A stretch of 46,130 nt of DNA from Magnetospirillum fulvum MGU-K5 (GTDB lineage Bacteria; Pseudomonadota; Alphaproteobacteria; Rhodospirillales; Magnetospirillaceae). Both the position numbers and the translations under genes were made by a program. The stretch's first letter is position 1; every line of letters starts with the position of its first letter. Location of the stretch: assembly GCF_000442515.1 (NCBI RefSeq), contig NZ_AQPH01000022.1, positions 1 through 46,130 on the forward strand, written 5' to 3'. Of the stretch, positions 33,568 to 42,909 are shown one piece after another. The notes beneath the pieces were generated by a model, which was not told where the DNA came from, made no database searches, and saw only the letters and a program-made list of their open reading frames with translations.

Positions 33568-34674
33568 ATGAGCCAACCGATCCTGTTTCAGCCGCTTTCT
33601 CTGCGCGGGCTGACCCTATCCAACCGCATCGGGGTCGCGCCGATGTGCCAGTACAGCGCCCGCGATGGTCAGGCTCAGGACTGGCACTTTCAGCATTATG
33701 GCGCGCTGGCGGCGTCGGGACCGGGGATGGTGACGCTCGAAGCCACCGGCGTGGTGCCCGAGGGGCGGATTTCCGCCTATTGCCTGGGCCTTTATGACGA
33801 TGCCAGCGAAGCGGCGCTGACCCGGCTGGTTTCCTTCCTGAAACCGCTCGGCTCCGGCGCGATTGCGATCCAGTTGGCCCATGCCGGGCGCAAGGCGGCA
33901 GCGGTGCGGTCATGGGAAGGCGGCGGTCCGGCTCCCGACGGCTGGCCGACCCTGTCGGCCTCCGCCCTTGCCTTCGGCCCCGGCTGGCCAGCGCCCAAGG
34001 CGGCGACGCCGGACGATCTCGACCGGGTGACCGAGGGCTTTGTCCAGGCGGCCCAGCGCGCCTTGCGGGCCGGGATCGATGCGATCGAACTGCATTCGGC
34101 CCACGGCTATCTGCTCCACCAATTCCTGTCGCCGCTGACCAACCATCGCACCGACCGCTATGGCGGTTCGCTCGACAACCGGATGCGCTTCCCGCTTGAG
34201 GTTGTCGCGGCGCTGCGCAAGGCGTGGCCCGCCGACAAGCCGCTCGGCATCCGCATCAGCGCCACCGACTGGGTCGAAGGCGGATGGGATATCGACGAGG
34301 CGGTGGTCTATGCCAAGGCGTTCCGTGATGCCGGGATCGATTATGTCTGCGTCTCGACCGGCGGGCTGGTCCCCGATGCCAAGGTACCGGTCGGGCCGGG
34401 CTATCAGCTTCCCTTCGCCCGGCGGATCAAGGCCGAAACCGGGCTGGTGACTCGTGCTGTCGGGCTGATTGCCAATGGCCTTGAGGCCGAAGCGGCATTG
34501 CAGAACGGCGATGCCGATCTGATCGCGATCGGGCGTGGCTTCCTCGACAATCCGCGTTGGGTCTGGCATGCCGCCGAGGCGCTGGGAATCGAACCCGCGA
34601 CGCCGCCGCAATATATCTCTGTCCGCCCCCGCTATTGGCCGGGGGCGGCGCTGACCCGCCCGAAGGCGTCATAG
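33568..34674 (+). CDS. Old Yellow Enzyme-family NADH:flavin oxidoreductase (YqjM/NamA-like)
   Basis: A 368-residue FMN-dependent TIM-barrel enzyme. The N-terminal NRIGVAPMCQYSARDG with its Cys, AIQLAHAGRKA with the substrate-binding His region, and ELHSAHGYLLHQFLSPLTNH are features of the YqjM (class III) branch. Such enzymes reduce activated C=C bonds of enones, aldehydes or nitro compounds with NAD(P)H. GAGGG precedes the ATG. It is convergent with the GMC oxidoreductase gene, with a hairpin between them. Physiological substrate is not deducible. Confidence 0.93.
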   Translation: MSQPILFQPLSLRGLTLSNRIGVAPMCQYSARDGQAQDWHFQHYGALAASGPGMVTLEATGVVPEGRISAYCLGLYDDASEAALTRLVSFLKPLGSGAIAIQLAHAGRKAAAVRSWEGGGPAPDGWPTLSASALAFGPGWPAPKAATPDDLDRVTEGFVQAAQRALRAGIDAIELHSAHGYLLHQFLSPLTNHRTDRYGGSLDNRMRFPLEVVAALRKAWPADKPLGIRISATDWVEGGWDIDEAVVYAKAFRDAGIDYVCVSTGGLVPDAKVPVGPGYQLPFARRIKAETGLVTRAVGLIANGLEAEAALQNGDADLIAIGRGFLDNPRWVWHAAEALGIEPATPPQYISVRPRYWPGAALTRPKAS

Positions 34675-34695
34675 CGAATAGCGCGCAGGCCAAAG

Positions 34696-34723
34696 CCGAC
34701 GGGGGAGCCTCTTTCCCCGTCGG
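34696..34723. terminator. perfect hairpin between convergent genes, probable two-way terminator
   Basis: CCGACGGGG (34696-34704) pairs exactly with CCCCGTCGG (34715-34723) around a ten-base loop, midway between the ends of the Old Yellow Enzyme and GMC genes. There is no long T-tract. Confidence 0.5.
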
Positions 34724-34734
34724 TGCCTGGGTGG

Positions 34735-36354
34735 TCAGGCCGCGCTGGCGTCGGCCAGGATCAGATCGGCGGCGCGTTCGGCAATCGCGATCACCGGCGC
34801 GTTGGTGTTGCCCGAAACCAGCGTCGGCATGATCGACGCATCGACGACGCGCAAGCCGCCGATGCCATGAACCCGCAATCGGGCATCGACCACCGCATCG
34901 GCGCCCCGCCCCATCTTGCAGGTTCCGGCGGGATGGTAGAGGGTCCGCCCGCTTTCCCGCGCGAAACCGAGCAGATCCTCATCGCTGACCACGCCGGGAC
35001 CGGGCGAGGTCTCATCGACCAGGAACGGGGCCAGAGCCGGTTGCGCTGCGATGGCCCGGCCCAATCCCAGCGCCCGAACCAAAGTGGCGCGGTCGCGCTC
35101 GGCCTCAAGATAGTTGGGCCGGATCGAAGGGGGCTGCAACGGATCGGGTGAGGTGATCGTGATCTCCCCCCGGCTGTCCGGACGCAATTGGCACGGCCCC
35201 AGGGTAATCCCCGGCTGGTGCTCCAGTTCGTTGGTGCGTGGATCAAGTGTCGCGGGCATGTAGTGGAACTGAATGTCGGGGCGGGTTCCGTCAATGCCGC
35301 TGGTGGCAACCAAATTGACCTGGGCGGCACTCGCGCTCAACAGCCCGCGTCCACCGAACAGATAACGGGCAATCTCCCATCCCAGCCGGGGCCAGCGGGA
35401 TTGCTGGTTGACCGTCACCGCGTTCCGCACCCGGTATTTCAGATCGACGATATAATGATCCTGAAGATTGGCGCCAACGCCGCGCAGGTTGGCGCGGACC
35501 GCGATTCCCTGCCCGCTCAGGATTTCGGCCGGACCTAGTCCCGAAAGCTGAAGAATCTGCGGCGAGCCAATCGCCCCGGCGCTCAAGATCACCTCACGCC
35601 CGGCCCGGATCTCTTCCTCGCGTCCCTGGCGCAGGAAGCGAAGCCCGACCACCCGCCGTCCTTCGAACGACAGAGCGGTGACATGAGCGTCGGTGATGAC
35701 CCGCAGATTCTTGCGCCGCCGCGCCCGCCGCAGATAGGCGACGGCGGTGCTATAGCGGCGGCCATGGCGGACAGTCTGCTGGAAATACCCGGCTCCATCG
35801 GCCCGGCTGCCGTTGAAATCGTCGGTCCGGGGCAGACCGGCTTGCTCGGCGGCAGCGATCAGAGCCGCCGAAAGCGGATGGCGCAGGCTGGGATCGCTGA
35901 CCGCCAACGGCCCGCCGATGCCATGATACGGATCGGCGCCGCGCTGCTGATCCTCGGCCCGGATGAAATAAGGGAGCAGATCGCTCCAGCCCCAGCCGGG
36001 ATTGCCCAGCGCCCGCCAATCATCGTAATCCTCGGCCTGCCCTCGGATGTAGAGCAAGCCGTTGATCGCCGAAGACCCGCCCAGAACCTTGCCGCGCGGC
36101 CACGAAATCTGGCGAAAGCGGGTGCCGGGCTGGGGATCGGTGCGGTACAGCCAATTGCCGCGTGGGTGGGTGCGGTTCCACACATAGCCGACCGGAATAT
36201 GGAACGACGGATGTCGACCCGGCCCTCCGGCTTCGATCAGCACCACCCGATACAGACCGTTGGCGCTCAGCCGGTCGGCCAGGACGCACCCGGCCGAACC
36301 GCCGCCGACGATAATGAAATCCGCGCTGTGGGCGTCGTGTGCGTGCGTTACCAT
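34735..36354 (-). CDS. GMC-family FAD-dependent oxidoreductase (choline dehydrogenase-like)
   Basis: A 539-residue flavoprotein. The N-terminal FAD-binding motif FIIVGGGSAGCVLADRLS, the GMC signature around SWPRGKVLGGSSAINGLLYI, and the catalytic His region near the C-terminus (RTLYHPAGTCKMG and VSGNTNAPVIAIAERAADLI) are all present. It oxidises an alcohol, possibly choline-like or aromatic; the substrate is not fixed by sequence. ATG 36354 overlaps the end of the ABC ATPase gene by seven bases, so it is the last gene of the ABC importer operon and probably acts on the imported compound or a derivative. Confidence 0.93.
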   Translation of the reverse strand: MVTHAHDAHSADFIIVGGGSAGCVLADRLSANGLYRVVLIEAGGPGRHPSFHIPVGYVWNRTHPRGNWLYRTDPQPGTRFRQISWPRGKVLGGSSAINGLLYIRGQAEDYDDWRALGNPGWGWSDLLPYFIRAEDQQRGADPYHGIGGPLAVSDPSLRHPLSAALIAAAEQAGLPRTDDFNGSRADGAGYFQQTVRHGRRYSTAVAYLRRARRRKNLRVITDAHVTALSFEGRRVVGLRFLRQGREEEIRAGREVILSAGAIGSPQILQLSGLGPAEILSGQGIAVRANLRGVGANLQDHYIVDLKYRVRNAVTVNQQSRWPRLGWEIARYLFGGRGLLSASAAQVNLVATSGIDGTRPDIQFHYMPATLDPRTNELEHQPGITLGPCQLRPDSRGEITITSPDPLQPPSIRPNYLEAERDRATLVRALGLGRAIAAQPALAPFLVDETSPGPGVVSDEDLLGFARESGRTLYHPAGTCKMGRGADAVVDARLRVHGIGGLRVVDASIMPTLVSGNTNAPVIAIAERAADLILADASAA

Positions 36355-37139
36355 GTCTCGGCCAATCCCAGCAACTCCATTGCCTTGTGCCGCAATCCGG
36401 TCAGATAGGGATCGCTGCGATGACGGGGATAAGGCCGCTCGATCGCGATATCGGCCTTGATCCGCGCCGGACGTCCGCTGAACACCACCAGCCGGGTCGC
36501 CATGAACAGGGCTTCCTCGATATCGTGGGTGACCAGCAACGTGGTGAAGTTCGAACGCTGCCACAGCGCCACCAATTCCGACTGCATCGAAATCCGGGTG
36601 ATCGAATCGAGCTTACCCAGCGGCTCGTCGAGGATCAGCAGGCGGGGATCGTTGACCAGGGCGCGGGCCAGCGCGGCACGCTGGGCCATACCCCCCGACA
36701 ATTGCTGGGGAAACGCCTTGGCGAAGCCATCCAGCCCGACCAGCGAAATCGCCTCACCGATGCGGTGGCGATGGCTTTTCAGCAGCCCCTGGGCCTGAAG
36801 GCCGAGGGCGACATTGTCATGGACGGTACGCCAGGGATACAGGGTCGGGTCCTGGAACACCACCACCCGCGACGGGTCCGGCCCGGCAATCGGGAGGCCG
36901 TCAGCCTCGATACTGCCTGATTTCGGCGTGTCCAACCCGGCAACGAGGCGCAGCAGGGTCGATTTGCCGCATCCGCTGGGCCCCAGCAGGGCAACGAACT
37001 CGCCCGGCTGGATGTCGAGAGTGACATCGGACAGAACCGGCAGCACCTGACCGTCAAGATCGAAGCTGTGATCGACATGCGCGATCGACACCGCCATGCC
37101 GGGCAAAACCGCCGGTTCGGCTTGGGCGAGCGCTACCAT
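36348..37139 (-). CDS. NitT/TauT-family ABC transporter, ATP-binding protein
   Basis: A 263-residue ATPase of the nitrate/taurine/sulfonate class: Walker A GPSGCGKST (about residue 54), Q-loop VFQDPTLYPWRTV, signature LSGGMAQRAALARAL, and Walker B LLILDEPLGKLD. The start at ATG 37139 overlaps the permease stop by seven bases. The much longer upstream frame is a shadow of the permease. Substrate is unknown. Confidence 0.92.
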   Translation of the reverse strand: MVALAQAEPAVLPGMAVSIAHVDHSFDLDGQVLPVLSDVTLDIQPGEFVALLGPSGCGKSTLLRLVAGLDTPKSGSIEADGLPIAGPDPSRVVVFQDPTLYPWRTVHDNVALGLQAQGLLKSHRHRIGEAISLVGLDGFAKAFPQQLSGGMAQRAALARALVNDPRLLILDEPLGKLDSITRISMQSELVALWQRSNFTTLLVTHDIEEALFMATRLVVFSGRPARIKADIAIERPYPRHRSDPYLTGLRHKAMELLGLAETW

Positions 37140-38157
37140 CGGACCAGACCCTTCTGCCAGGATAACAGGTGATTGCGGACCTTGAACAACAAGGTGACCA
37201 GGGAGGAGCACACCACCGCCATCACCAGCAAAGCGGCGTACATATTGCCGTAGGCCGCCCACCCTTGCGCCCATTGCAGATACCAGCCAAGACCGGCCTT
37301 GACCCCCATCATCTCGGCGACGACCAGGACGACGAAGGCGCTGGTCAGTCCCATGAACAGGCCGACAAAGACGTGGGGCAGCGCCGCCGGGATCGCGACC
37401 CGCAGCACCAGAAAGCGCTGAGAGCCCCCCAGGGTGCGGGCGATGTCGTAATAGCTCGACGGCACGCTGGAGACTCCCGACCACGTCAGGATCGCGACCG
37501 GAATGCCGGTGGCCAGCGCGATCAGAAACACGCTGGCGCTCCAGCTCGAGGGGAACAGGAAGAAGGCGACCGGCAGCCAGGCCACCGGCGGCAGCGGTCC
37601 GATCAGGCGCAGGATCGGATGGCCCCAATAGGCGGCGGCTTGCGACCAGCCGATCGCGACCCCGGCGACAAAGCCGGTTGCCGCCCCACCCCGAAGCCGA
37701 CCCCCAACAGCGCGATCGAGTGATAGGCGCATTCGAACAAACGCGGCCAATCGTCAAGATAGGCTTCCAACAGCCCCTGGGGCGGCACGAAGAACGGCGG
37801 CGGCAGCAACAGCAGCTTCGCGGTAACCGCTTCCCAGGCGGCGGCCGACAGGCCGAGCGCAACCAGCCAGGGGCCGGAACGTTCGAGCCGTGCCAGCACC
37901 GGACCGCTCAACGAGCCCGCCAGACCGATGGCCAGCAGCACCCCGCCGATCGCCGCCTCAATTGCGGCAAGCTGCGCGGTGTAGGTCCATTCGTTGATGT
38001 CCTCCCACACCCCCGTCACCAGGGCGGCGGCCAGCCAGGCCAAGCCGGCCAACAGTCCGCCATACCAGGGGGCATACTGAGATGCGGAAGCGGGGGTGGC
38101 CCGGTGCGGAGCCGCTTTTGCTCCGCCGCGAAGGACCAGAGTGTTGGCGGTCTCCAT
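37133..38157 (-). CDS. NitT/TauT-family ABC transporter permease, with one apparent frameshift
   Basis: Two overlapping frames together give a permease of about 341 residues. The first starts at ATG 38157 (METANTLVLRGGAKA) and runs to YHSIALLGVGFGVG. The second continues AATGFVAGVAIGWSQAAAYW to the stop at 37133. They join if one G is added to the four-G run on the minus strand at 37684-37687. The coupling helix region typical of this family (GGSQRFLVLRVAIPAALPHV) is in the second part. The ATG lies four bases after the binding-protein stop. A homopolymer sequencing error is likely. Confidence 0.88.
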
Positions 38158-38161
38158 CGGA

Positions 38162-39184
38162 TCAGCCCAACACGTCGACATAGACCCGGTCCGCATATTT
38201 CTGCGGATCGGTCGTCGGCTTCAACACGTTGATCTGCCGCAATTCCTCGGCATACAGAACGACTTCCTGGCGGAAGGCGGTGCCGACCGGAGAATGGCCG
38301 TGGGTGTGGGTTTTCAGCATCGCGATCAAATCCTCGACACTGCTTTTGGGGGAATAGGGCTGGAACGCCTCGGCGGCCAGACGCGGTTCGTTGTTGGTCA
38401 GGGTCTGGGCGTCGAGCAGGGCGCGGTAAATCCGCCCCGCCGTCGGTTTGTCCTGCCGCAGCAGCGAGCCGCGCACGCCAACCAGGCAGCACAGCCGGTT
38501 GGCGTACTCGCCGGTCAAATTGTTGGCGACCTCGAACAGGTTGGGATAGCGCTTCAGGAACAGCCAGGTCAGCGGATCGGAATGGCTGAAAGCCTGAACT
38601 TCGCCCTTCTCCGCCGCCAAAGGCAACAGATCGGCGGGATATTGCCGCCAATTGATGTCCTTGACCGGATCAAGGCCACGCTTTTGCGCCAGCAGCGAGA
38701 AGAAATTCTTGTCCGGACCGCCAAGATCGGGGGTGCCCACCGTCTTGCCCTTCAGGCTGGTGATGTCGTCGGTGACCCCGGTGCCCTGAACCCCCAGCAT
38801 CCGCAGGCAGCCGCCATGGGTTCCGCCGACCAGTTTGACATCGAAGCCCTGTTCGAGCGGCTTGATCCAGCGCAGCGCCATCCCGACGGCGGCATCGGCC
38901 TTGCCGGTTGCCAGGGTTTCCAGCAACTGATCGGTCGATCCGGCAAAATTGATCAACTCGACATCAAGACCATATTTCTTGAACAGACCGCTGCTTTTAG
39001 CCAGCGCGACCGGAGCCAGGCAGGCGGCATTGGCGTTCCAGGCAAAACGGATCGGCTTTAGCGCTTCGGCGGCGGGGGCAGCGGATTGGGCAAAGGCAGT
39101 TCCGCCCAGCGGGACAGCAATCCCGGCCGCAGCGGCCCCCAGCAGAACGGAGCGGCGCGAAAGGGAGGTCGAGATATCGGCCAT
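38162..39184 (-). CDS. NitT/TauT-family ABC transporter substrate-binding protein (Tat signal)
   Basis: A 340-residue periplasmic binding protein with a twin-arginine-like signal (SRRSVLLGAAAAG, cleavage after FAQSA or nearby). The mature part has the SsuA/ThiY-type fold (GLFKKYGLDVELINFAGSTD). It carries unusual Cys/His positions: Cys55 in NAACLAPV, THGGCLRML, NRLCCLVGV, and HTHGHSP. These might bind a metal or a metal-bound ligand, but this is inference. A TCTACTAGTCTA palindrome lies 77 bp before its ATG. It heads the operon binding protein-permease-ATPase-GMC oxidoreductase. Confidence 0.9.
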   Translation of the reverse strand: MADISTSLSRRSVLLGAAAAGIAVPLGGTAFAQSAAPAAEALKPIRFAWNANAACLAPVALAKSSGLFKKYGLDVELINFAGSTDQLLETLATGKADAAVGMALRWIKPLEQGFDVKLVGGTHGGCLRMLGVQGTGVTDDITSLKGKTVGTPDLGGPDKNFFSLLAQKRGLDPVKDINWRQYPADLLPLAAEKGEVQAFSHSDPLTWLFLKRYPNLFEVANNLTGEYANRLCCLVGVRGSLLRQDKPTAGRIYRALLDAQTLTNNEPRLAAEAFQPYSPKSSVEDLIAMLKTHTHGHSPVGTAFRQEVVLYAEELRQINVLKPTTDPQKYADRVYVDVLG

Positions 39185-39260
39185 GTCAGGATTCCCATAA
39201 TGATCAGAGTCGTCAGCGACCGGACAGTCGGATATGACACCGATCAATCCACTGAGTCAA

Positions 39261-39272
39261 TAGACTAGTAGA
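39261..39272 (-). promoter_or_regulatory. operator-like 12-mer TCTACTAGTCTA (site 1), upstream of the ABC operon
   Basis: On the minus strand this reads TCTACTAGTCTA, identical to part of the palindrome at 43373-43391. It contains the tetranucleotide CTAG, which is rare in proteobacteria. It lies 77 bp before the binding-protein gene start. Confidence 0.55.
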
Positions 39273-39280
39273 AATGTAGT

Positions 39281-39928
39281 TTATTGGGCGATGCGGGCGT
39301 GACCAAGGCGGGCATCGCACCCCCATTGCCACAACAGCCCGAGCGCCATCAGCGTCAGCCCGACTCCACCCAGAACCGGACCGAACGGAGCCAGGGCCAG
39401 GGCCAGATCGACCGGAAAACCAGCCATCGCCACCGCCACCACCCAACTGGGCGCGAGGCAGCACGCCACCCAGCCCAGGCTGGTCAGGCACAGGATGACG
39501 ATCCCCGCCCCGGAATCGATCAGGACGGAGGAAATCCAGCCACGCCGCCGATCCTGTCGCGCCGCCAGCCACACCGCCACCACCAGGATGCTCGCCAACA
39601 GATTGGCCGGAAGGATGTGGAGCGACCATTCCGGCAAGGGAGTCTCCGGCATCGAACGGCGCACCTCGAACAGCGGTTCGCGCAGAACAACCGGCACGGC
39701 CATGCCCAGCCGGGGGGTATGGGTCAGAACGATACGGAGATTGTCGGCCCAGGGACGAACCCGCACGCTGTCGGGTCCATGGGCGCTGCGCAGGCTCGCC
39801 AGCCCGATCAGCCCCAGATGGAGCGAGACAACAATCAGCAGGACACGGCCCCAGAAGCCAAGGCGGAACAGAGGGGGAAAGGACGTCATACCAGAGGTTT
39901 CCGCGATGGCCAGACCGAGGCGGATCAC
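39281..39928 (-). CDS. multi-pass membrane protein of the copper-receptor cluster, unknown function
   Basis: Up to 215 residues with about five hydrophobic segments (for example FWGRVLLIVVSLHLGLIGLA, and LTSLGWVACCLAPSWVVAVA with a Cys pair). Two starts are possible: GTG 39928, with AAGG nine bases upstream, or ATG 39889. A polar region of about 70 residues between the first and second segments probably faces the periplasm. It lies 50 bp after the tonB gene on the same strand, with a TCTACTAG element in between, so it can be transcribed with the receptor or on its own. I do not recognise the family; a role in metal handling is inferred from context. Confidence 0.75.
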   Translation of the reverse strand: MIRLGLAIAETSGMTSFPPLFRLGFWGRVLLIVVSLHLGLIGLASLRSAHGPDSVRVRPWADNLRIVLTHTPRLGMAVPVVLREPLFEVRRSMPETPLPEWSLHILPANLLASILVVAVWLAARQDRRRGWISSVLIDSGAGIVILCLTSLGWVACCLAPSWVVAVAMAGFPVDLALALAPFGPVLGGVGLTLMALGLLWQWGCDARLGHARIAQ

Positions 39929-39951
39929 TCTGCCCGACCTTAAAAATAATA

Positions 39952-39964
39952 TCTACTAGATTTA
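39952..39964 (-). promoter_or_regulatory. operator-like partial TCTACTAG (site 2), upstream of the membrane protein gene
   Basis: Plus-strand bases read TCTACTAGATTTA, sharing the first eight bases of the 12-mer found at sites 1 and 3. It lies in an AT-rich gap 24 bp before the membrane-protein GTG and may form part of an internal promoter. Confidence 0.4.
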
Positions 39965-39978
39965 TAAGCTATACGACA

Positions 39979-40677
39979 TCAGCGCACCTGAACCGGCACG
40001 GTGAAGCTCAAGCCCGCATCACCGATCACAGCCGGAGGCGCGGGAAAGGGCGCGGCGGCGGCAAGCCCCTCCAGTACCGCCTGATCCAGCGTCTCCGCGC
40101 CACTGGAACGGGCGATTGCCGCCTGGATCACCGCGCCCTGGCGCGACAGGGTAAAGGCCAACACCACACTCCCCTTCAGGCGCAGCCCCCGAGGCCGATG
40201 GGCCAGCAGATGCCGCCACACCGTCTCGGCATAACGCCGGGCCGTCTCGTCCTCGCCCGGTTCGGCGGCGACCGAGGTCGTGCCGCTCGACGGCGCATTC
40301 GCCGTCAACGCGGCCTCGGACACATTCTCTTTCGCCTCCATAGGCACCGCCTCCGCGCCCACCGCAACCGGTGGCGGAGCGGCCTTGGCTTGAGGCGCCG
40401 CCGCCGCGGCCCGGCGCGGACGCGGTGGCACCACCGCCGGATCGGATGCAACCGGAGGCGGCGAACGAACCTCGGGCGGAGGCGATGGCGCAACGGGGGC
40501 GATGGGAGGCGGGATCAACTCCACCACCGACACGATGGCCGGGTCGCCTTGGCTCGGCTGGGCCGGAACGGGCGAAGCGGCGGCAATCCAGCCCAAAACC
40601 GCCCCATGCCCGGCCAGGGACAGCAGCATTGCCGCGCCAAAGCGCCGCCTGCCCCACCCGCTCCGGTCGCTTTTCAT
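39979..40677 (-). CDS. TonB-family energy transducer for the copper receptor
   Basis: A 232-residue TonB-like protein: N-terminal membrane anchor (RRFGAAMLLSLAGHGAVLGW), Pro/Ala-rich spanning region, and a C-terminal TonB-like domain (about 150-232, GLRLKGSVVLAFTLSRQGAV ... LSFTVPVQV). It is the second TonB of the window. Its ATG shares one base with the receptor stop (TGATG), so it is translationally coupled to it and probably dedicated to it. Confidence 0.9.
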   Translation of the reverse strand: MKSDRSGWGRRRFGAAMLLSLAGHGAVLGWIAAASPVPAQPSQGDPAIVSVVELIPPPIAPVAPSPPPEVRSPPPVASDPAVVPPRPRRAAAAAPQAKAAPPPVAVGAEAVPMEAKENVSEAALTANAPSSGTTSVAAEPGEDETARRYAETVWRHLLAHRPRGLRLKGSVVLAFTLSRQGAVIQAAIARSSGAETLDQAVLEGLAAAAPFPAPPAVIGDAGLSFTVPVQVR

Positions 40678-42836
40678 CAGAACCGGACCGTGACGCCAGC
40701 ATTGAATGAACGCCCCGGCGCGGCCAGTGGCCCATAGGGCAGCCGTGACCCGTTCTGGCGGAACCCGATATAATCGACGCCGCCCAGAGGCTGATAATAT
40801 TGGGTGTCGAACAGATTGGTGATGCCGACATCGAAGCGGATCACCTCGATATCGTAAGAACTGCGCAGGTCGAACACCGCATATTCCGGTGTCACCGGCT
40901 CGTGACGCAGGGTGCTGACGTCGGTGGAGCGGCCGACCAGACGGGCGTCGATTCCGTTGCTCCAGCGGCCGATTTTCTGATCGAGCCCGATCTTGGCGTT
41001 GATCGGCATCAGGTGATAGAGGCTGTCGCCGGTATTGAGCCGCTCACCCTGAACCCAACCCAACGCCCCGGTCAGATCGAACCGGCCATAGGATGGGCTG
41101 ACCGCCAATTGCTTGCGCCCACCAAGATCGATTCCGTACAGCAACGCATCGTGATTTGCGAAGCGATATTGTGAAAAGCCCGCCCGCGAGGCATTGCCGG
41201 TATAATCCTTGATCTTATCGACATCGATGTAATCGCGGACATAGGTGATGTAGGGCGTGGCCTTGATGCCCCAATCGTCCTGGGCCGCATCGTGCCAATT
41301 GCCGCTGAGACTGGCGGTATAGGCGGTTTCCGGCTTCAGATTGACGTCACCGATATAGCCGTTGCCATCACCGAACCACGTCACCATCGAACTGGCCATG
41401 TCACCCGTCGACCAGGCATAACGTTCATACAGGTTGGGCGAGCGGGTCTTGCGCGCCAGCCCGGCCTCATAGGTCGCGTCGGGACCGGGTTCGAAACGGA
41501 CCAGCCCGGTCACATCGACATTGATGTCGGTGGTGTGATGGTCGCGGGCGTTGAAGGCGGCAGCGTTGGCGGCATAGGTCGCCGAGGTGTTATAGCCCTG
41601 CACCGCCCCGGCATTCATCAGCACGGTATCGTTCCTGAGCCCGAACAACGTCGTCCATTGCGGATTCCACGACCGTTGCCACTCGGCATAGGTGCCGAGA
41701 ACGTCGCGGCTGCCGTCATTGATATTGATGAAGGTGTTCGGTCCCATCATTCCGCCTGCGGCGGGCCACCAATCATTCAGCGTGGCGCTGTGCAATTCGT
41801 GGCCGACCCGCAGCAGATCGGTAGCCGACAGCGGGATTTCGCCTTTGACCGAATAACCGAGATCACGCCCAGCCGTGTACATCGGCATGTTGCCGGTCGC
41901 ACTCTTCTCCGGCAGGAAGTTCATGAAATGATCGACCTCCTGCCAATAGAGCCGGACGTCCAGCGTTCCCCAACCGAACGCCTTGTTCAGACTTGAATTG
42001 AGGAAATGGCTGCGGTTCCACAGCAAATCCATCCGCTGGTTGGGGTAGCCTTCATAAGGGATGAATTGCTGGCCGCCCTGAAGGGTGACCAAGGTGCCGT
42101 CGCTTCGGGCGGCCAGTGTCGCGGCGTGGTTCAAGGCGGCATATTGGCTGACGCCAATGCGGTTGCCGTTGCCATCCTGGTAATTGCGCGCCCGCACCCC
42201 CGACCCGGTGTAGCCGAGGCTGACATCCTCGGTCGCCACCGTGCCCGACACCGCGCCCGACAGAGTGCGGGCATTGCTGCGATAGAACGAAGACAGGCTG
42301 CCTTCGGTGTGAAGCCCTTCGTTCGGCGCGGCAAACACCGGCGAAACCGATTTGACCGCGATCGTCGAACCGATGCTGTCACCACCCTGGCTGACCGGGG
42401 TGATCCCGGCCACGACATCGATGCTGCCGATCCGGGTTGGGTCGATATAGGAGGTCGCCGGATTCATATGATTGGGGCAGGCCGAGGTCAGCGGCATGCC
42501 GTCGATCAGCACCCGATTGCGGTCGTCACCCAACCCCCGCACGGTGGGCAGGCCGGAAACGCCGCTGCCGGTAGCGGAGTCCACGCCGGGAATCGTGCCC
42601 AGCACAGCGGCGGTATCGCTGACAAAGGCACGGCGGGTGGCTAAGGCTTCGCCGTCGAGCGTGGTGGTCGATTGAGTCCGATAGTCCGTTGATGTCTCGG
42701 CATCGACCGGAAGGGGCGGAAGCTCGGTGGCGGTCTGGGCTATCGCCCGTTCGGAGGGGAGAGCGGCCATCCCCGACAAGAGGGCAACGGCGGCGGCGGA
42801 CAGGCGGAGGTGCTCCGCGAAAAGACGATGCGGCAT
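40677..42836 (-). CDS. TonB-dependent copper receptor, OprC/NosA family
   Basis: A 719-residue outer-membrane receptor with signal peptide (ending ERAIAQ), plug domain (IDGMPLTSACPNHMNPATSY) and barrel ending in Phe (AGVTVRF). In Pseudomonas OprC, copper is bound by a CxxxM motif in the plug and an HxM motif about 180 residues later. Here Cys120-x-x-x-Met124 (CPNHM) and His303-x-Met305 (HFM) lie 183 residues apart, a very good match. NosA of the same family is needed for nitrous oxide reductase assembly. Start ATG 42836 is fixed by AAGGA six bases upstream. It follows the Cys-rich small protein gene and precedes its own tonB. Confidence 0.93.
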   Translation of the reverse strand: MPHRLFAEHLRLSAAAVALLSGMAALPSERAIAQTATELPPLPVDAETSTDYRTQSTTTLDGEALATRRAFVSDTAAVLGTIPGVDSATGSGVSGLPTVRGLGDDRNRVLIDGMPLTSACPNHMNPATSYIDPTRIGSIDVVAGITPVSQGGDSIGSTIAVKSVSPVFAAPNEGLHTEGSLSSFYRSNARTLSGAVSGTVATEDVSLGYTGSGVRARNYQDGNGNRIGVSQYAALNHAATLAARSDGTLVTLQGGQQFIPYEGYPNQRMDLLWNRSHFLNSSLNKAFGWGTLDVRLYWQEVDHFMNFLPEKSATGNMPMYTAGRDLGYSVKGEIPLSATDLLRVGHELHSATLNDWWPAAGGMMGPNTFININDGSRDVLGTYAEWQRSWNPQWTTLFGLRNDTVLMNAGAVQGYNTSATYAANAAAFNARDHHTTDINVDVTGLVRFEPGPDATYEAGLARKTRSPNLYERYAWSTGDMASSMVTWFGDGNGYIGDVNLKPETAYTASLSGNWHDAAQDDWGIKATPYITYVRDYIDVDKIKDYTGNASRAGFSQYRFANHDALLYGIDLGGRKQLAVSPSYGRFDLTGALGWVQGERLNTGDSLYHLMPINAKIGLDQKIGRWSNGIDARLVGRSTDVSTLRHEPVTPEYAVFDLRSSYDIEVIRFDVGITNLFDTQYYQPLGGVDYIGFRQNGSRLPYGPLAAPGRSFNAGVTVRF

Positions 42837-42909
42837 CGGGAATCCTTGACGCGCGGACAACGGGAGGTCCGTTCGAAAATCTGCGTTCGGGGCGACGATC
42901 AGCGGGGCG